Positions 29,836 to 39,840 of a stretch of 64,000 bases of DNA are shown here, one piece after another. Position numbers and translations under genes: made by a program. The stretch's first letter is position 1, and each line of letters starts with the position of its first letter. The stretch spans positions 62,001 through 126,000 of the forward strand of contig CAKOVH010000002.1 in assembly GCA_934121885.1 (NCBI GenBank), given 5' to 3'. The notes under the pieces were generated by a model that worked only from the letters and a program-made list of their open reading frames with translations, did not search any database and was not told where the DNA came from. The DNA is from an uncultured Clostridia bacterium. Lineage in GTDB: Bacteria; Bacillota; Clostridia; TANB77; CAG-508.

Positions 29836-31644
29836 TTGAAAAGTGGAATTAAAACATTAGCAACATGGTTAATTATAGGAGTAATTTGTTTTATTTTAAT
29901 TAATTCAATATTTGATAGTACAAATAACAAACTTGCTTATTCAGAACTTGTTGCTAAAATTGAAGCAGGGGAAGTAAAAGAAATTGAGATATCTTCTGAT
30001 AAAACTAAAGCAGAAGTAAAACTTAAAAACGAAAATATAGCAAAACAGGTTAACATTCCAAGTATAGATAACTTAATGAATACAGTACAAGAAAGTATGA
30101 AAACAGGAAATATTACTGTAAGCGAAAAATCAGAATCTATATGGATGTTCCTTTTAAGTTTATTAACACCATTTGGAATTTTAATTATATTCTTTATATT
30201 CTGGTTCTTCTTTACAAACGGTGCAAATCAAGGAAATGGAACAGGAAAAACAATGTCTTTTGGAAAAAGCAGAGCAAGAATGTTAAATCCAACAGACAAA
30301 AACAGAGTAACATTTAATGATGTAGCAGGTGTTGATGAAGAAAAAGAAGAACTTGAGGAAATCGTTGAATTTTTAAAAAATCCAAAAAAATTCACAGATA
30401 TGGGAGCAAGAATTCCAAAGGGAGTTTTATTAGTTGGTAACCCAGGTACTGGTAAAACATTACTTGCAAAAGCAGTTGCTGGAGAAGCAGGAGTTCCATT
30501 CTTTATTATAAGTGGATCTGATTTCGTAGAAATGTTCGTTGGTGTTGGTGCATCACGTGTAAGAGATTTATTTGAAGAAGCTAAGAAAAAAGCTCCATGT
30601 ATTATATTTATAGACGAAATTGATGCTGTAGGTCGTCAAAGAGGTGCAGGTCTTGGTGGAGGTCATGATGAAAGAGAACAAACATTAAATCAATTATTAG
30701 TTGAAATGGATGGTTTCTCTGCAAATGAGGGTGTTATTGTTTTAGCAGCTACAAATAGACCAGATGTACTTGATAAAGCATTATTAAGACCAGGAAGATT
30801 TGATAGACAAATTGTAGTATCAAGTCCAGATGTAAAGGCAAGAGAGCAAATACTTGAAGTTCATAGTAGAAAGAAAAAATTAGCAGATGATATTGATTTA
30901 AAAACAATTGCAAAAAATACATCAGGTTTCTCAGGTGCAGACCTAGAAAATGTCTTAAATGAAGCAGCATTATTAGCCGCAAGAAGAAATTTAGACCAAA
31001 TAGGTATGGCAGAAATAGAAGATGCAATGGTTAAAGTTACAATGGGACCTGAAAAAAGAACAAGAGTAAGAAGTGAAAAAGAACAAAAACTTGTCGCATA
31101 TCATGAAGCAGGTCATGCTGTAGTAAGTAGATTTTTACCTACACAAGATCCAGTTCATCAAATATCTATTGTACCAAGAGGAATGGCTGGAGGATATACA
31201 ATGTATAGACCTACAGAGGACAAATCATTTATGTCTAGAACAGAAATGGTAGAAAATATAATTTCATTACTTGGTGGTAGAGTTGCAGAACAATTAATTA
31301 TAGGAGATATATCAACAGGTGCAAGCAATGATATTGAAAGAGCAACAAAAATTGCGAGAAGCATGGTTACAAAATATGGTATGAGCCAAAGAGTTGGAAC
31401 AATTATGCTAGGTCAAGATCAAGGAGAAGTATTCTTAGGAAGAGATTTTGCACAAAGTAAAGAATATTCTGAAGAAACAGCAGCTATTGTTGATGAAGAA
31501 GTAAAAAGTATTGTAGATTTTGCATATAAAAAGGCAGAAGAAATATTAAGAGAACATGTTGAAAAACTTCACAGAGTTGCAGGTGTATTACTTGAAAAAG
31601 AGAAAATTGATGGTGAAGAATTTGACGAAATTTTTAATAGTTAA
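29836..31644 (+). CDS. ftsH: Membrane AAA+ zinc protease FtsH
   Basis: The 602-residue protease starts at TTG seven bases after AAGGAGG. Two membrane segments (about residues 7-27 and 103-125) flank an extracytoplasmic domain. The AAA domain has LLVGNPGTGKTLLAKAVAGE (Walker A, about 195-214), FIDEIDAVGRQRG (Walker B) and ATNRPDVLDKALLRPGRFDR (second region of homology). The metalloprotease motif HEAGHAVV is at about residue 423. It degrades misfolded and short-lived membrane and cytosolic proteins. The position downstream of tilS is conserved in Firmicutes. Confidence 0.97.
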   Translation: MKSGIKTLATWLIIGVICFILINSIFDSTNNKLAYSELVAKIEAGEVKEIEISSDKTKAEVKLKNENIAKQVNIPSIDNLMNTVQESMKTGNITVSEKSESIWMFLLSLLTPFGILIIFFIFWFFFTNGANQGNGTGKTMSFGKSRARMLNPTDKNRVTFNDVAGVDEEKEELEEIVEFLKNPKKFTDMGARIPKGVLLVGNPGTGKTLLAKAVAGEAGVPFFIISGSDFVEMFVGVGASRVRDLFEEAKKKAPCIIFIDEIDAVGRQRGAGLGGGHDEREQTLNQLLVEMDGFSANEGVIVLAATNRPDVLDKALLRPGRFDRQIVVSSPDVKAREQILEVHSRKKKLADDIDLKTIAKNTSGFSGADLENVLNEAALLAARRNLDQIGMAEIEDAMVKVTMGPEKRTRVRSEKEQKLVAYHEAGHAVVSRFLPTQDPVHQISIVPRGMAGGYTMYRPTEDKSFMSRTEMVENIISLLGGRVAEQLIIGDISTGASNDIERATKIARSMVTKYGMSQRVGTIMLGQDQGEVFLGRDFAQSKEYSEETAAIVDEEVKSIVDFAYKKAEEILREHVEKLHRVAGVLLEKEKIDGEEFDEIFNS

Positions 31645-31656
31645 TTAAATTATATT

Positions 31657-31688
31657 AAACAGACAGGTAAAATACTTGTCTGTTTTTA
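31657..31688 (+). terminator. Terminator after ftsH
   Basis: AAACAGACAGG (31657-31667) pairs with CTTGTCTGTTT (31675-31685) with a G-U pair, followed by T. Confidence 0.8.
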
Positions 31689-31772
31689 ATTTATTTAAAA
31701 TTTTATTGATTTTTAAAGGTATATAATATAAAATAATGATGTAAAAATATATCAAATGAAAAGGAAAAATAA

Positions 31773-33989
31773 ATGAATAAACCTATAAAGAAAAATAAAA
31801 AAGAAAAAACTTTATCACAAAGACTTGGAATATTGATGATAACATTTTTTGCATTGTTATTTATACTTATTATAAGACTTGGATGGTTGCAAATTGTACA
31901 AGGTGCAAAACTAAAAGAGGCAATGTATGATCAATTAACAACAAGTAGAATTATAAGCCCAAAAAGAGGAACTATATATGACTCTACAGGAAAATCCTTA
32001 GCAATAAGTGCACAAGTAGATACAGTAAGTATTAACCCTAGGCAAATTATTGTAGAACATAAAAATGATGATGTTGCAAAAGTAAAAACAAAAGAGCTTA
32101 AGGAAAAAGTTGCGAAAGCATTTTCTGATATATTTGAACTTGATTATGATGAAACATTAAAAAAAGTATCAAGTGATAGTTCTATACAAACAATTGCAAG
32201 AAAAGTTGAAAAGGACAAAATTGATGAACTAAAAAAATGGATGAAAGATAATGAAGTATATTCTGGCATAAATATTGATGAAGATACAAAAAGGTATTAT
32301 CCATATGACAATCTTGCGTCTAATTTGATTGGATTTTGTGGAACAGATAATCAAGGACTAGAGGGATTAGAAGCTAAGTGGGATAGTGTACTAACTGGAA
32401 CACCTGGCAAGATTACATCATCACAAGACGCTTTTCAAGATTTAATTCCAGATCAAAACCAAACATATATAGCAGCACAAAATGGAAATGATATTACACT
32501 TACTATTGATGCTAATATTCAATCCATTGCTGAAAAGTATTTAAAACAAGCTTGTGAAGAAAATAAATGTAGCCAAGGTGGAAATGTAATTATAATGAAT
32601 CCAAATAATGGAGACATTCTAGCAATGGCAACATATCCTGACTATAACTTAAATACACCATTTACCCCTACAAATATCACAGAAAAGGAATGGAAAAAGT
32701 TAACTGAGGAGAAACAAAGCGAAGAATTACAAAACATATGGAATAACAGGGCTATAACTTATACATATGAACCAGGATCTGTATTTAAAATAATCATAGC
32801 GGCAGCAGGCTTAGAGGAAAATATAATAACTACAGATAAAGCGGGAGATTTTTACTGCAAAGGTTATGAGAAAGTTGCCGGAATGAAAATATATTGTTCA
32901 GATAGTTCAGGACATGGTTCGTTATCACTAAGAGATGCTTTAAAACATTCTTGTAACCCTGCATTTATGCAATTAGGAAAAAAGATAGGAGCAACTACAT
33001 TGTATAAATACTATAATGCTTTTGGTTTTTTTTCTACAACAAATTTTGCAAGTATTGGAGAACGTTCGGGATATTTTTGGAACTTAGAGGATGTTGGAGA
33101 AGTTGAACTTGCAACAATGTCATTTGGACAAAGATTTAGAATAACACCACTACAAATGATAACAGCAGTATCTGCAGTTGCAAATGATGGAGTGCTTATG
33201 CAACCTAGAATTGTAAAAGAAATAAAAAATACAGATACATCTGCTGTTACAACAATTGAGCCTGTATCTGTAAGACAGGTAATTTCAAAGGAAACATCAG
33301 CAAAAATGCTTAATATGCTAGAAACAGTTGTAACTGAAGGAACAGGTAGTTATGCAAAAGTAAAGGGATATACTGTTGCAGGAAAAACTGGAACATCAGA
33401 ATCTGACTATTCAGATAAAGATAATGGATATGTTGCTTCTTTTGCAGCTATATCACCAGTCGAAAGCCCTGAAGTAGTTGTACTTGTTACTTTGTATGGT
33501 TCAGATTCTCATGGTGGAACAGTTGCAGGACCAGTTGTATCAAAAATTTTATCAGAAGTATTACCTTATCTTGGAATACCATCTGATACAAGTACGAGTA
33601 CAAGCAATGATACAAAAAGTTTAGCAAATGTAAAAAATAAAACCGTAGCTGAAGCAAAGAAAATAATAGAAAATGCTGGCTTTACATGTAAAATATCGGG
33701 AGATTCTAACGATATAGTTACAGATCAAATGCCAAAAGCAGGAACCTCCTTATTAAAGGACTCTACAGTACTATTATACACAGAAGGAAATGATACAAGA
33801 ATTTCACAAACTGTTCCAAATTTAAAAGATATGACATTTACAGAAGCAAAAGCAGCACTAAAAAAGAAAAATTTAAACATTAAATTTACCGGTAGTGGAG
33901 TTGTTACTAGTCAAAGTGTTACAACAGGTACATCAGTAGAAGAGGGAACGATAATACAAGTAACATTACAAAAAAAGATTACAGAATAA
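31773..33989 (+). CDS. Class B penicillin-binding protein with two PASTA domains (SpoVD/FtsI type)
   Basis: The 738-residue transpeptidase has a basic cytoplasmic N-terminus and one membrane anchor (about residues 20-42). A dimerisation/pedestal domain follows (RISPKRGTIYDSTGK-like start), then the transpeptidase domain with the serine motif PGSVFKI (about residue 335), SCN (about 390) and KTGTSE (about 538), and two C-terminal PASTA repeats (about 610-670 and 675-735). It cross-links peptidoglycan. Two closely related family members exist in spore-formers: FtsI (septum) and SpoVD (cortex). PASTA repeats occur in both, so I cannot choose. It is a monocistronic unit with a terminator behind it. 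Confidence 0.92.
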   Translation: MNKPIKKNKKEKTLSQRLGILMITFFALLFILIIRLGWLQIVQGAKLKEAMYDQLTTSRIISPKRGTIYDSTGKSLAISAQVDTVSINPRQIIVEHKNDDVAKVKTKELKEKVAKAFSDIFELDYDETLKKVSSDSSIQTIARKVEKDKIDELKKWMKDNEVYSGINIDEDTKRYYPYDNLASNLIGFCGTDNQGLEGLEAKWDSVLTGTPGKITSSQDAFQDLIPDQNQTYIAAQNGNDITLTIDANIQSIAEKYLKQACEENKCSQGGNVIIMNPNNGDILAMATYPDYNLNTPFTPTNITEKEWKKLTEEKQSEELQNIWNNRAITYTYEPGSVFKIIIAAAGLEENIITTDKAGDFYCKGYEKVAGMKIYCSDSSGHGSLSLRDALKHSCNPAFMQLGKKIGATTLYKYYNAFGFFSTTNFASIGERSGYFWNLEDVGEVELATMSFGQRFRITPLQMITAVSAVANDGVLMQPRIVKEIKNTDTSAVTTIEPVSVRQVISKETSAKMLNMLETVVTEGTGSYAKVKGYTVAGKTGTSESDYSDKDNGYVASFAAISPVESPEVVVLVTLYGSDSHGGTVAGPVVSKILSEVLPYLGIPSDTSTSTSNDTKSLANVKNKTVAEAKKIIENAGFTCKISGDSNDIVTDQMPKAGTSLLKDSTVLLYTEGNDTRISQTVPNLKDMTFTEAKAALKKKNLNIKFTGSGVVTSQSVTTGTSVEEGTIIQVTLQKKITE

Positions 33990-33992
33990 CAG

Positions 33993-34031
33993 AATTAACA
34001 TTAGGCTATAAAATGCTTAATGTTAATTTTT
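33993..34031 (+). terminator. Terminator after the penicillin-binding protein
   Basis: AATTAACATTA (33993-34003) pairs with TAATGTTAATT (34018-34028), followed by TT. Confidence 0.7.
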
Positions 34032-34059
34032 GAAAATTATATATGAAAGGAAAGATAAA

Positions 34060-34926
34060 GTGGATAGTGTTTTAAATGAAACTAAATATATAATTAAGAA
34101 ATATAGTATTTCAGCTAATAAAAGTTTAGGACAAAATTTTTTGATTGATGATGAAGTTGTAAATAATATTATTGAATCAGCTAAAATTTCAAAAAACGAT
34201 TTAGTAATTGAAATAGGTCCAGGACTTGGAACATTAACTGCAAGGCTTTTGGAAAAGGCGGGCAAGGTTATAGCAGTTGAACTAGATAATAGAATGATAG
34301 AAATATTAAAAAATAGATTTGATATATACAATAATTTTGAACTACTTAATGAGGATATATTAAAGGTAAATTTAAAAGAGTTAATATTAAGCAATGAAAA
34401 AGAATATACACAAGTAAAAATTGTTGCAAATCTACCTTATTATATTACAACTCCGATTATTATGAAATTATTAGAGGATAGATTAAAAATTGAAAGTATT
34501 ACAGTTATGGTACAAAAAGAAGTTGCAGATAGAATAGTAGAGAAGCCAGGAGATAAAGAATCCGGAGCAATTACATACAGTGTTTATTATTATTCAGTAC
34601 CAAGAAAAATTTGTTTTGTTTCAAAGGAATGTTTTATTCCTGCTCCAGAGGTAGATTCTGAAGTTATACAATTACAAATAAGAAAAGAGCCTGTTGTTAA
34701 GGTAAAAGATGAGGAAATGTTTTTTAAAGTAATTAAAGCAAGCTTTATGCAAAGAAGAAAAACTTTACTAAATGGACTCATTAATGGTGGTCTAATAAAT
34801 AATAAAGAGGAAGGAAAGAATATTTTAGGAAAATTAGAAATATCTGAAAATATAAGAGGAGAAAAATTATCAATTGAACAATTTGCTCAAATTGCAGATG
34901 AAATATATACAAAAATTAACAAATGA
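34060..34926 (+). CDS. ksgA: 16S rRNA dimethyladenosine transferase
   Basis: This S-adenosylmethionine-dependent enzyme has KSLGQNFLIDD, VIEIGPGLGTLT (SAM site) and the catalytic motif VANLPYYITTPI, which is the NLPY box of m6,2A methyltransferases. It dimethylates two adjacent adenines near the 3' end of 16S rRNA during 30S maturation. The GTG at 34060 is chosen because GAAAGG lies upstream. An in-frame TTG at 34030 overlaps the preceding terminator. At about 288 residues the length is normal. The next gene begins 67 bases later. Confidence 0.94.
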   Translation: MDSVLNETKYIIKKYSISANKSLGQNFLIDDEVVNNIIESAKISKNDLVIEIGPGLGTLTARLLEKAGKVIAVELDNRMIEILKNRFDIYNNFELLNEDILKVNLKELILSNEKEYTQVKIVANLPYYITTPIIMKLLEDRLKIESITVMVQKEVADRIVEKPGDKESGAITYSVYYYSVPRKICFVSKECFIPAPEVDSEVIQLQIRKEPVVKVKDEEMFFKVIKASFMQRRKTLLNGLINGGLINNKEEGKNILGKLEISENIRGEKLSIEQFAQIADEIYTKINK

Positions 34927-34993
34927 CAAAAAATACTTTAAATTATGTAAAAAACATGATATAATAAATCAAGAGTTTTACAAGGAGGAAAAA

Positions 34994-35779
34994 ATGAATC
35001 AAATTTTAGTTACTGAAAAATTATATGTTACACCAGAACTAAAAAGAAAAAAGAGACTATTTAAAATAGAATTCTTTTTATCTGTTTTTTTAGTATGCAT
35101 TTTATCTTCTTATTACATTTATGCAGAGTATGATAGAAACAGAAGTGAAGAAGTTTCAAGAACAATATTAGCAGAGGCAGATTTTGACTCAACAATAAAA
35201 CAAGTTGATGAAAATGATGTTATGGTCATTTTATTAAAAGATGAAAATGAAAATGAAATAATACAAGATAACCAAACTGCTCAGCAAGAAAATAGTACAA
35301 ACACAAACAACAATGATCAAAATACAAGTTCATCTCAAAATACAGTAGTTGCATCTAATAATAGTGGTACAACAACCAAGAAAAATAAGGGATATACAAC
35401 AGACGCAAGGCTAAAAATATCTAAAATAGATCTTGATTATCCTGTATTATCAGAAACATCAGAGGATTTACTTGAGATATCTGTAAATAAATATTATGGG
35501 CCTAATCCGAATGAAGTAGGAAACTATTGTATAGTAGGACATAATTATAAGAACGGAAAAATGTTTGGACAATTATCTAAATTAAAAAATGGAGACACAA
35601 TTACTTTGGAAGATATGACAGGAAGAGTTATTACATATCAAGTATATAATAAATATATTGTAAAGCCAACTAATACAAAATGCACAAGTCAGCTTACAAA
35701 TGGAAAAAGAGAAGTAACATTAATTACTTGTGCAAATTATGGAACAGAAAGATTAGTTGTAAAATGTAGAGAAGTTTAA
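34994..35779 (+). CDS. Sortase-family transpeptidase
   Basis: The 261-residue protein has an N-terminal membrane anchor (about residues 22-42), a low-complexity linker rich in N, Q, T and S (about 90-130) and a C-terminal sortase domain. His in VGHNYKNGKMFG, Cys in LITCAN and Arg in RLVVKCR form the catalytic triad. It would attach or polymerise surface proteins outside the membrane. The ATG at 34994 follows CAAGGAGG. No obvious LPxTG-type substrate is encoded in this window, so the sortase class and targets remain open. It may be co-transcribed with ksgA, as no terminator separates them. Confidence 0.88.
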   Translation: MNQILVTEKLYVTPELKRKKRLFKIEFFLSVFLVCILSSYYIYAEYDRNRSEEVSRTILAEADFDSTIKQVDENDVMVILLKDENENEIIQDNQTAQQENSTNTNNNDQNTSSSQNTVVASNNSGTTTKKNKGYTTDARLKISKIDLDYPVLSETSEDLLEISVNKYYGPNPNEVGNYCIVGHNYKNGKMFGQLSKLKNGDTITLEDMTGRVITYQVYNKYIVKPTNTKCTSQLTNGKREVTLITCANYGTERLVVKCREV

Positions 35780-35784
35780 TATTA

Positions 35785-35827
35785 AAAATGAGAAAGCAAT
35801 ATAATATTATTGTTTTCTTATTTTTTT
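35785..35827 (+). terminator. Terminator after the sortase
   Basis: AATGAGAAAGCAAT pairs with ATTGTTTTCTTATT with some G-U pairs, followed by T7. Confidence 0.7.
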
Positions 35828-35842
35828 GCTAGATAAAAAAAC

Positions 35843-35871
35843 TTGCAACTTTAATAAAAAGATTATATAAT
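35843..35871 (+). promoter_or_regulatory. Promoter of the tetR-acyl-CoA synthetase operon
   Basis: TTGCAA (35843-35848), a 17-base spacer and TATAAT (35866-35871). Confidence 0.65.
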
Positions 35872-35906
35872 AATAAAGTATTTTTAATATTTATAGGTGA
35901 ACAATA

Positions 35907-36476
35907 ATGAATAAAACAAAAAGAAAAATATTTGAAACATCAATGAGACTATTTGCTGAAAAAGGATATGATGCAACTAGCATAGAGGAAATTACTGCAA
36001 CAGTTGGAGTTGCAAAAGGAACACTTTATTATCACTTTTCTAGTAAAGAGGAAATATTTGAGTTTTTAGTTGAAGAAGGTGTAAAACTTCTAAAAAATAG
36101 TATAAGCATAAAAACAGATAAAATACAAAACAGTGTAGATAAGCTAAGAGCAATTACACTAATACAAATAAAAGTACTATTTAAATATGAAAACTTTATT
36201 ACAATTATTCTAAGCCAGATATGGGGTAATGATGAAAAAAGCAAATTATGCAAAAAATATGTTTTCGAATATATACAAATGATAGAAGAAATTGTTAAAG
36301 AAGGAATAAGAAAAGAAGAGATTATGCAAGGGGATAGTAATGTAATTGCTTCTGGTATATTTGGATTTATTTCATCTAGTTTTATTTATAAAATGAGACA
36401 TGAGGGTGAAATAGATATACAAGAACTATTTTCAGAAGTAGATAATTTATTTATAAAAAAACTTGCAAAAAAATAG
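35907..36476 (+). CDS. TetR-family transcriptional regulator
   Basis: The 189-residue protein has the N-terminal TetR helix-turn-helix (IFETSMRLFAEKGYDATSIE, GVAKGTLYYHFSSKEEIFE; about residues 8-55) and an all-helical C-terminal ligand domain. It directly precedes an acyl-CoA synthetase with only 12 bases between, so the likely role is an autoregulated repressor of fatty-acid activation responding to an acyl-CoA or fatty acid, like FadR-type TetR proteins. That ligand is inferred from context only. Confidence 0.9.
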   Translation: MNKTKRKIFETSMRLFAEKGYDATSIEEITATVGVAKGTLYYHFSSKEEIFEFLVEEGVKLLKNSISIKTDKIQNSVDKLRAITLIQIKVLFKYENFITIILSQIWGNDEKSKLCKKYVFEYIQMIEEIVKEGIRKEEIMQGDSNVIASGIFGFISSSFIYKMRHEGEIDIQELFSEVDNLFIKKLAKK

Positions 36477-36488
36477 GAGAGGAAAATT

Positions 36489-38363
36489 ATGAGAATATTA
36501 AAAGATTTTAAAATACCAGATTTTAAATTTCCAAAATTTAAAATGAAAGAGTTATCAGAAATTGACGAGGTAAATGTTGATTATGATATGGTAAAAAAAG
36601 CAGAAGAAAACCAAAAGAAAAAAGAAAAGAAAAACTATGAAGGAACTCACTTCGAAACAATAAAAGAGGCATTTATAAATAGTTCTGAAAAATTTGCAGA
36701 TAGAACATTTTTATTGGAAAAAACAAATCCAAAGGGAGAATGGATTGAAACTACATATACACAGTTCAAAAATGAAGTTACTGGACTTGGAACAGCACTT
36801 ATTAGAAAATTAGGATTAAAAGATACAAGAATTGTAATTATAGGCGAAAATACCCATTTCTGGTATGTATCATATATGGCAATGCTTTGTGGCGTAGGAA
36901 TAGCAGTACCAGTTGATAAAGAGCTACCTGAAAATGAAATAGAAAATGTTATAAAAAGATCAAAAGCAAGTGCTGTAATATTTTCAACAAAAAAGGCAGA
37001 TATTATAAAAAAGGTATCAGAAAATTTGCCAGATGTAAAATATTTTATTCAAATGAATTCAAAGGAATCTTTAAAAAATAGATTTGTTGGAATAGAGTAC
37101 TTAATTGAAGAAGGAAAGACATTAGTAGCTACTGGAGACGATAGTTATATGAATATAGAAGTTGATCCAGACGAATTTAAGGTTTTATTATTCACATCAG
37201 GAACAACATCAAATGCAAAAGGAGTTATGCTATGTAATAGAAATTTAGCGGAAAATATAAATTCTGCATCTGCATATGTTGATTTAAGACCAGATGATAG
37301 ATTAATGTCTATATTACCTTTGCATCATACATATGAATCATCAATTGGATTTTTGTATCCTTTCGCAATGGGAGCATCTGTTGCTGTATGCCAAGGCTTA
37401 AAATATATTGTTCCAGATTTAAAAGAGACAAAACCAACAGCTATATTAACTGTTCCATTAATTGTTGAAAATCTTTATAAGAAAATTAATATGAATATAA
37501 AGAAAAGCAAAAAAGACGGAATGGTAAATTCAATGATTCATGTAACAAATGCATTAAAAAATGTTGGTGTTGATATAAAAAGAAAAGTATTTGCAGAAAT
37601 ATATGAAAATCTAGGTGGAAATATTAGAATAATAGTTTCAGCTGCAGCACCAATAGATGCTAAAATAGGGAAATGGGTTCAAGACATTGGAATATGCTTT
37701 TTACAAGGATATGGACTTACAGAAACAGCTCCTATTGCAGCATTAACACCAGACTTTGAACCAAAAGTTGGATCAGCAGGAAAGGCTGTTGTATGTGCAA
37801 AATTAAAAATTGATAATCCAAATGAAAACGGAGAAGGAGAAGGAGAAGTATTAATTAATAGTAAAACATTAATGCTTGGTTATTACGAAGATGAAGAGGC
37901 AACAAAAGATTCAATTATAGAAGTAAATGGAGAAAGATGGTTTAGATCAGGGGATGTTGGATATCTTGACAAAGATGGATTCTTGTACATTACAGGAAGA
38001 AGCAAAAACGTTATTGTTACACAAAATGGTAAAAATATTTATCCAGAAGAAATTGAAATTATGCTTTCAAATATTCCAGAAATAAAAGAGTGTATGGTAT
38101 ATGGAAAACAAGATGAAAAAGAAGATAAGGAACTTATTGTTTCCGTAAAGGTTATACCTAACTATGAAGAAATTGAGGAAAAACATGGAAAAGGACTTAC
38201 GGAGGAAGAAGTTTACAAGATTATTTGGGATAAAATTAAAGAAGTAAATAAGCAATTAACTTCATATAAAGCTATTAAAAACCTTGAAATTAAGCATGAT
38301 GAGTTTGTAAAAACAACAACTATGAAAATTAAGAGATATGCAGAGCTAAAAAAAGACAAATAA
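36489..38363 (+). CDS. AMP-forming long-chain acyl-CoA synthetase
   Basis: The 624-residue enzyme shows the adenylate-forming signatures: P-loop LLFTSGTTSNAKGVML (about residues 236-251), QGYGLTETAPI (about 411), WFRSGDVGYLDKDGFLYITG (about 480-499) and the C-terminal lysine region TTTMKIKR. It activates long-chain fatty acids as acyl-CoA via acyl-AMP, probably at the membrane surface. An unusual N-terminal extension of about 50 residues rich in K, F and P precedes the catalytic core. It is in an operon with the TetR regulator upstream. Confidence 0.9.
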   Translation: MRILKDFKIPDFKFPKFKMKELSEIDEVNVDYDMVKKAEENQKKKEKKNYEGTHFETIKEAFINSSEKFADRTFLLEKTNPKGEWIETTYTQFKNEVTGLGTALIRKLGLKDTRIVIIGENTHFWYVSYMAMLCGVGIAVPVDKELPENEIENVIKRSKASAVIFSTKKADIIKKVSENLPDVKYFIQMNSKESLKNRFVGIEYLIEEGKTLVATGDDSYMNIEVDPDEFKVLLFTSGTTSNAKGVMLCNRNLAENINSASAYVDLRPDDRLMSILPLHHTYESSIGFLYPFAMGASVAVCQGLKYIVPDLKETKPTAILTVPLIVENLYKKINMNIKKSKKDGMVNSMIHVTNALKNVGVDIKRKVFAEIYENLGGNIRIIVSAAAPIDAKIGKWVQDIGICFLQGYGLTETAPIAALTPDFEPKVGSAGKAVVCAKLKIDNPNENGEGEGEVLINSKTLMLGYYEDEEATKDSIIEVNGERWFRSGDVGYLDKDGFLYITGRSKNVIVTQNGKNIYPEEIEIMLSNIPEIKECMVYGKQDEKEDKELIVSVKVIPNYEEIEEKHGKGLTEEEVYKIIWDKIKEVNKQLTSYKAIKNLEIKHDEFVKTTTMKIKRYAELKKDK

Positions 38364-38377
38364 TTCTATATTTCCCC

Positions 38378-38406
38378 TTGACTTTATTAAAATCTTGTAA
38401 TAAAAT
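38378..38406 (+). promoter_or_regulatory. Promoter for the 38512 gene
   Basis: TTGACT (38378-38383), a 17-base spacer and TAAAAT (38401-38406). The implied leader of about 100 bases shows no clear structure. Confidence 0.5.
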
Positions 38407-38511
38407 TGTAATGAAATTAAGAAAAAGATGAAGAAATCCTATTGAGGTTTATATAAATCAACATAGAATTTTACTGTAAGAACACGTAGGATAAAGGAGG
38501 GAAGGTTTACA

Positions 38512-39390
38512 ATGTCTAGATCTGGCATAGTAAACGTGAGAATGGTAATCACGGAAGAAAAAATATTATCAAATATTGATAAAGTTCAAAAATTAATTAA
38601 TCCAAATAGCAAAAAACAAATAGTTCAATTAGAGGAAGATGCTTTCTTTAAGGATTTAATTGAATCAATTAAAACATATCTAGTTGAATATCCTAAAAAG
38701 AAAAATTTCCCAGCAAGTGTATATAAAGCAGCTTACGGATTAGTAGAATATGCAACAAATCAATTTGAAGAAAATACAAAAAAAATTGAAGAGTTAATTA
38801 GACAAAGGGAAAAGAATATAGCTTTAGCTGCAAATTTAAAAGAAGCTTTAAATGCAGTTGAAAATAAAGATGAAGATTGGAAAGGTGCAATACAAAATAT
38901 TTCATCTCAATTCCCTGAGGATATAATAGATACACTTGGTGTAATTGGAAGAGCAAAATCTGATAAATCTCAAAATTATCAAGATGCAGTTAAATTAATA
39001 AATGCAAGAATTAGTAATTTAGAGACAAACTTACATATTGAAATAGATATGGAAAGAATAGAGGATAGATCAAAAGCTTTAAGTTATATTGGAATTGAAG
39101 TGGCAGATGCACTAAAACTAATACCAACACCTGAAGAGCCAATAGTTGAAGAAGTACAAGAAGTAGTTGCTGAACCAGTTGCTGAACCAGTCGTTACACC
39201 AGTACAAGAAACAGTTGCACAGCCAAGCATTGAACAACAACAATATTTTGAACAAACTAGAGTTGAAGTAAAACCAAGCTTATGGCAACGCATCAAAAAT
39301 AGTAAATTTGTAAAAACAATCTCATATATAATGAAAATTAAAGTAGTTATAGAAAAACCACTAGCATTAACAGAAGGTAGAGGAGAATAA
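38512..39390 (+). CDS. Unknown helical protein with a Val/Glu/Pro-rich linker
   Basis: I do not recognise this 292-residue protein. Residues about 1-195 look helical and soluble, with a coiled-coil-like stretch around residues 80-110 (EENTKKIEELIRQREKNIAL). A repetitive linker follows (about 205-240), built from EE, VAEPV and QET units. The C-terminus (about 255-285) is basic and amphipathic to hydrophobic (LWQRIKNSKFVKTISYIMKI), which suggests membrane or partner association. It has its own promoter, an excellent AAAGGAGGGAAGG ribosome site and a terminator, and composition and codon use are native, so it is a real and probably well-expressed gene. Confidence 0.8.
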   Translation: MSRSGIVNVRMVITEEKILSNIDKVQKLINPNSKKQIVQLEEDAFFKDLIESIKTYLVEYPKKKNFPASVYKAAYGLVEYATNQFEENTKKIEELIRQREKNIALAANLKEALNAVENKDEDWKGAIQNISSQFPEDIIDTLGVIGRAKSDKSQNYQDAVKLINARISNLETNLHIEIDMERIEDRSKALSYIGIEVADALKLIPTPEEPIVEEVQEVVAEPVAEPVVTPVQETVAQPSIEQQQYFEQTRVEVKPSLWQRIKNSKFVKTISYIMKIKVVIEKPLALTEGRGE

Positions 39391-39401
39391 TTAGTAAATA
39401 T

Positions 39402-39440
39402 AAAAGAAGTATCAAATTTTAATATTGATACTTCTTTTTT
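39402..39440 (+). terminator. Terminator after the 38512 gene
   Basis: AAAAGAAGTATCAA (39402-39415) pairs with TTGATACTTCTTTT (39425-39438), with T6 in the right arm. Confidence 0.85.
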
Positions 39441-39472
39441 GCAGTATTAAAATTGTTATATATGTTTAATAA

Positions 39473-39667
39473 TTAATCATTATTAGCAAATAATAGTTTT
39501 ATTCCCCATAAACCTGAAATACCAACTAATATATATATTATTCTACTAATAACAGACATAGTTCCAAATATTGTATCAACTAAATTAAAATTAAATATTC
39601 CAACTAATCCCCAGTTAATTGCACCTATTATAATTAATACAAGAGCTATATTATCAATAACTTTCAT
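39473..39667 (-). CDS. DUF378 small membrane protein (YuzA-like)
   Basis: The 64-residue protein has two membrane segments (about residues 5-28 and 38-58) and the family signature IGAINWGLVGIFNFNLVD. Function is unknown across the family. The ribosome site AAAGGAAG lies upstream of the ATG. It is a single-gene unit. Confidence 0.85.
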   Translation of the reverse strand: MKVIDNIALVLIIIGAINWGLVGIFNFNLVDTIFGTMSVISRIIYILVGISGLWGIKLLFANND

Positions 39668-39840
39668 AATTAACTAATCTTCCTTTCAATCATTATTTAT
39701 AATATTAGTATATTTATTTTTCTACAAAATATACTAAAATATTGTTACAAAAATTTGAAAAATTAGTAGAAATTTACATTAAAGTTATTAATAAAAAAAT
39801 ATATAATATTTGTGAAAAGTGACAACCAACACATAATATA

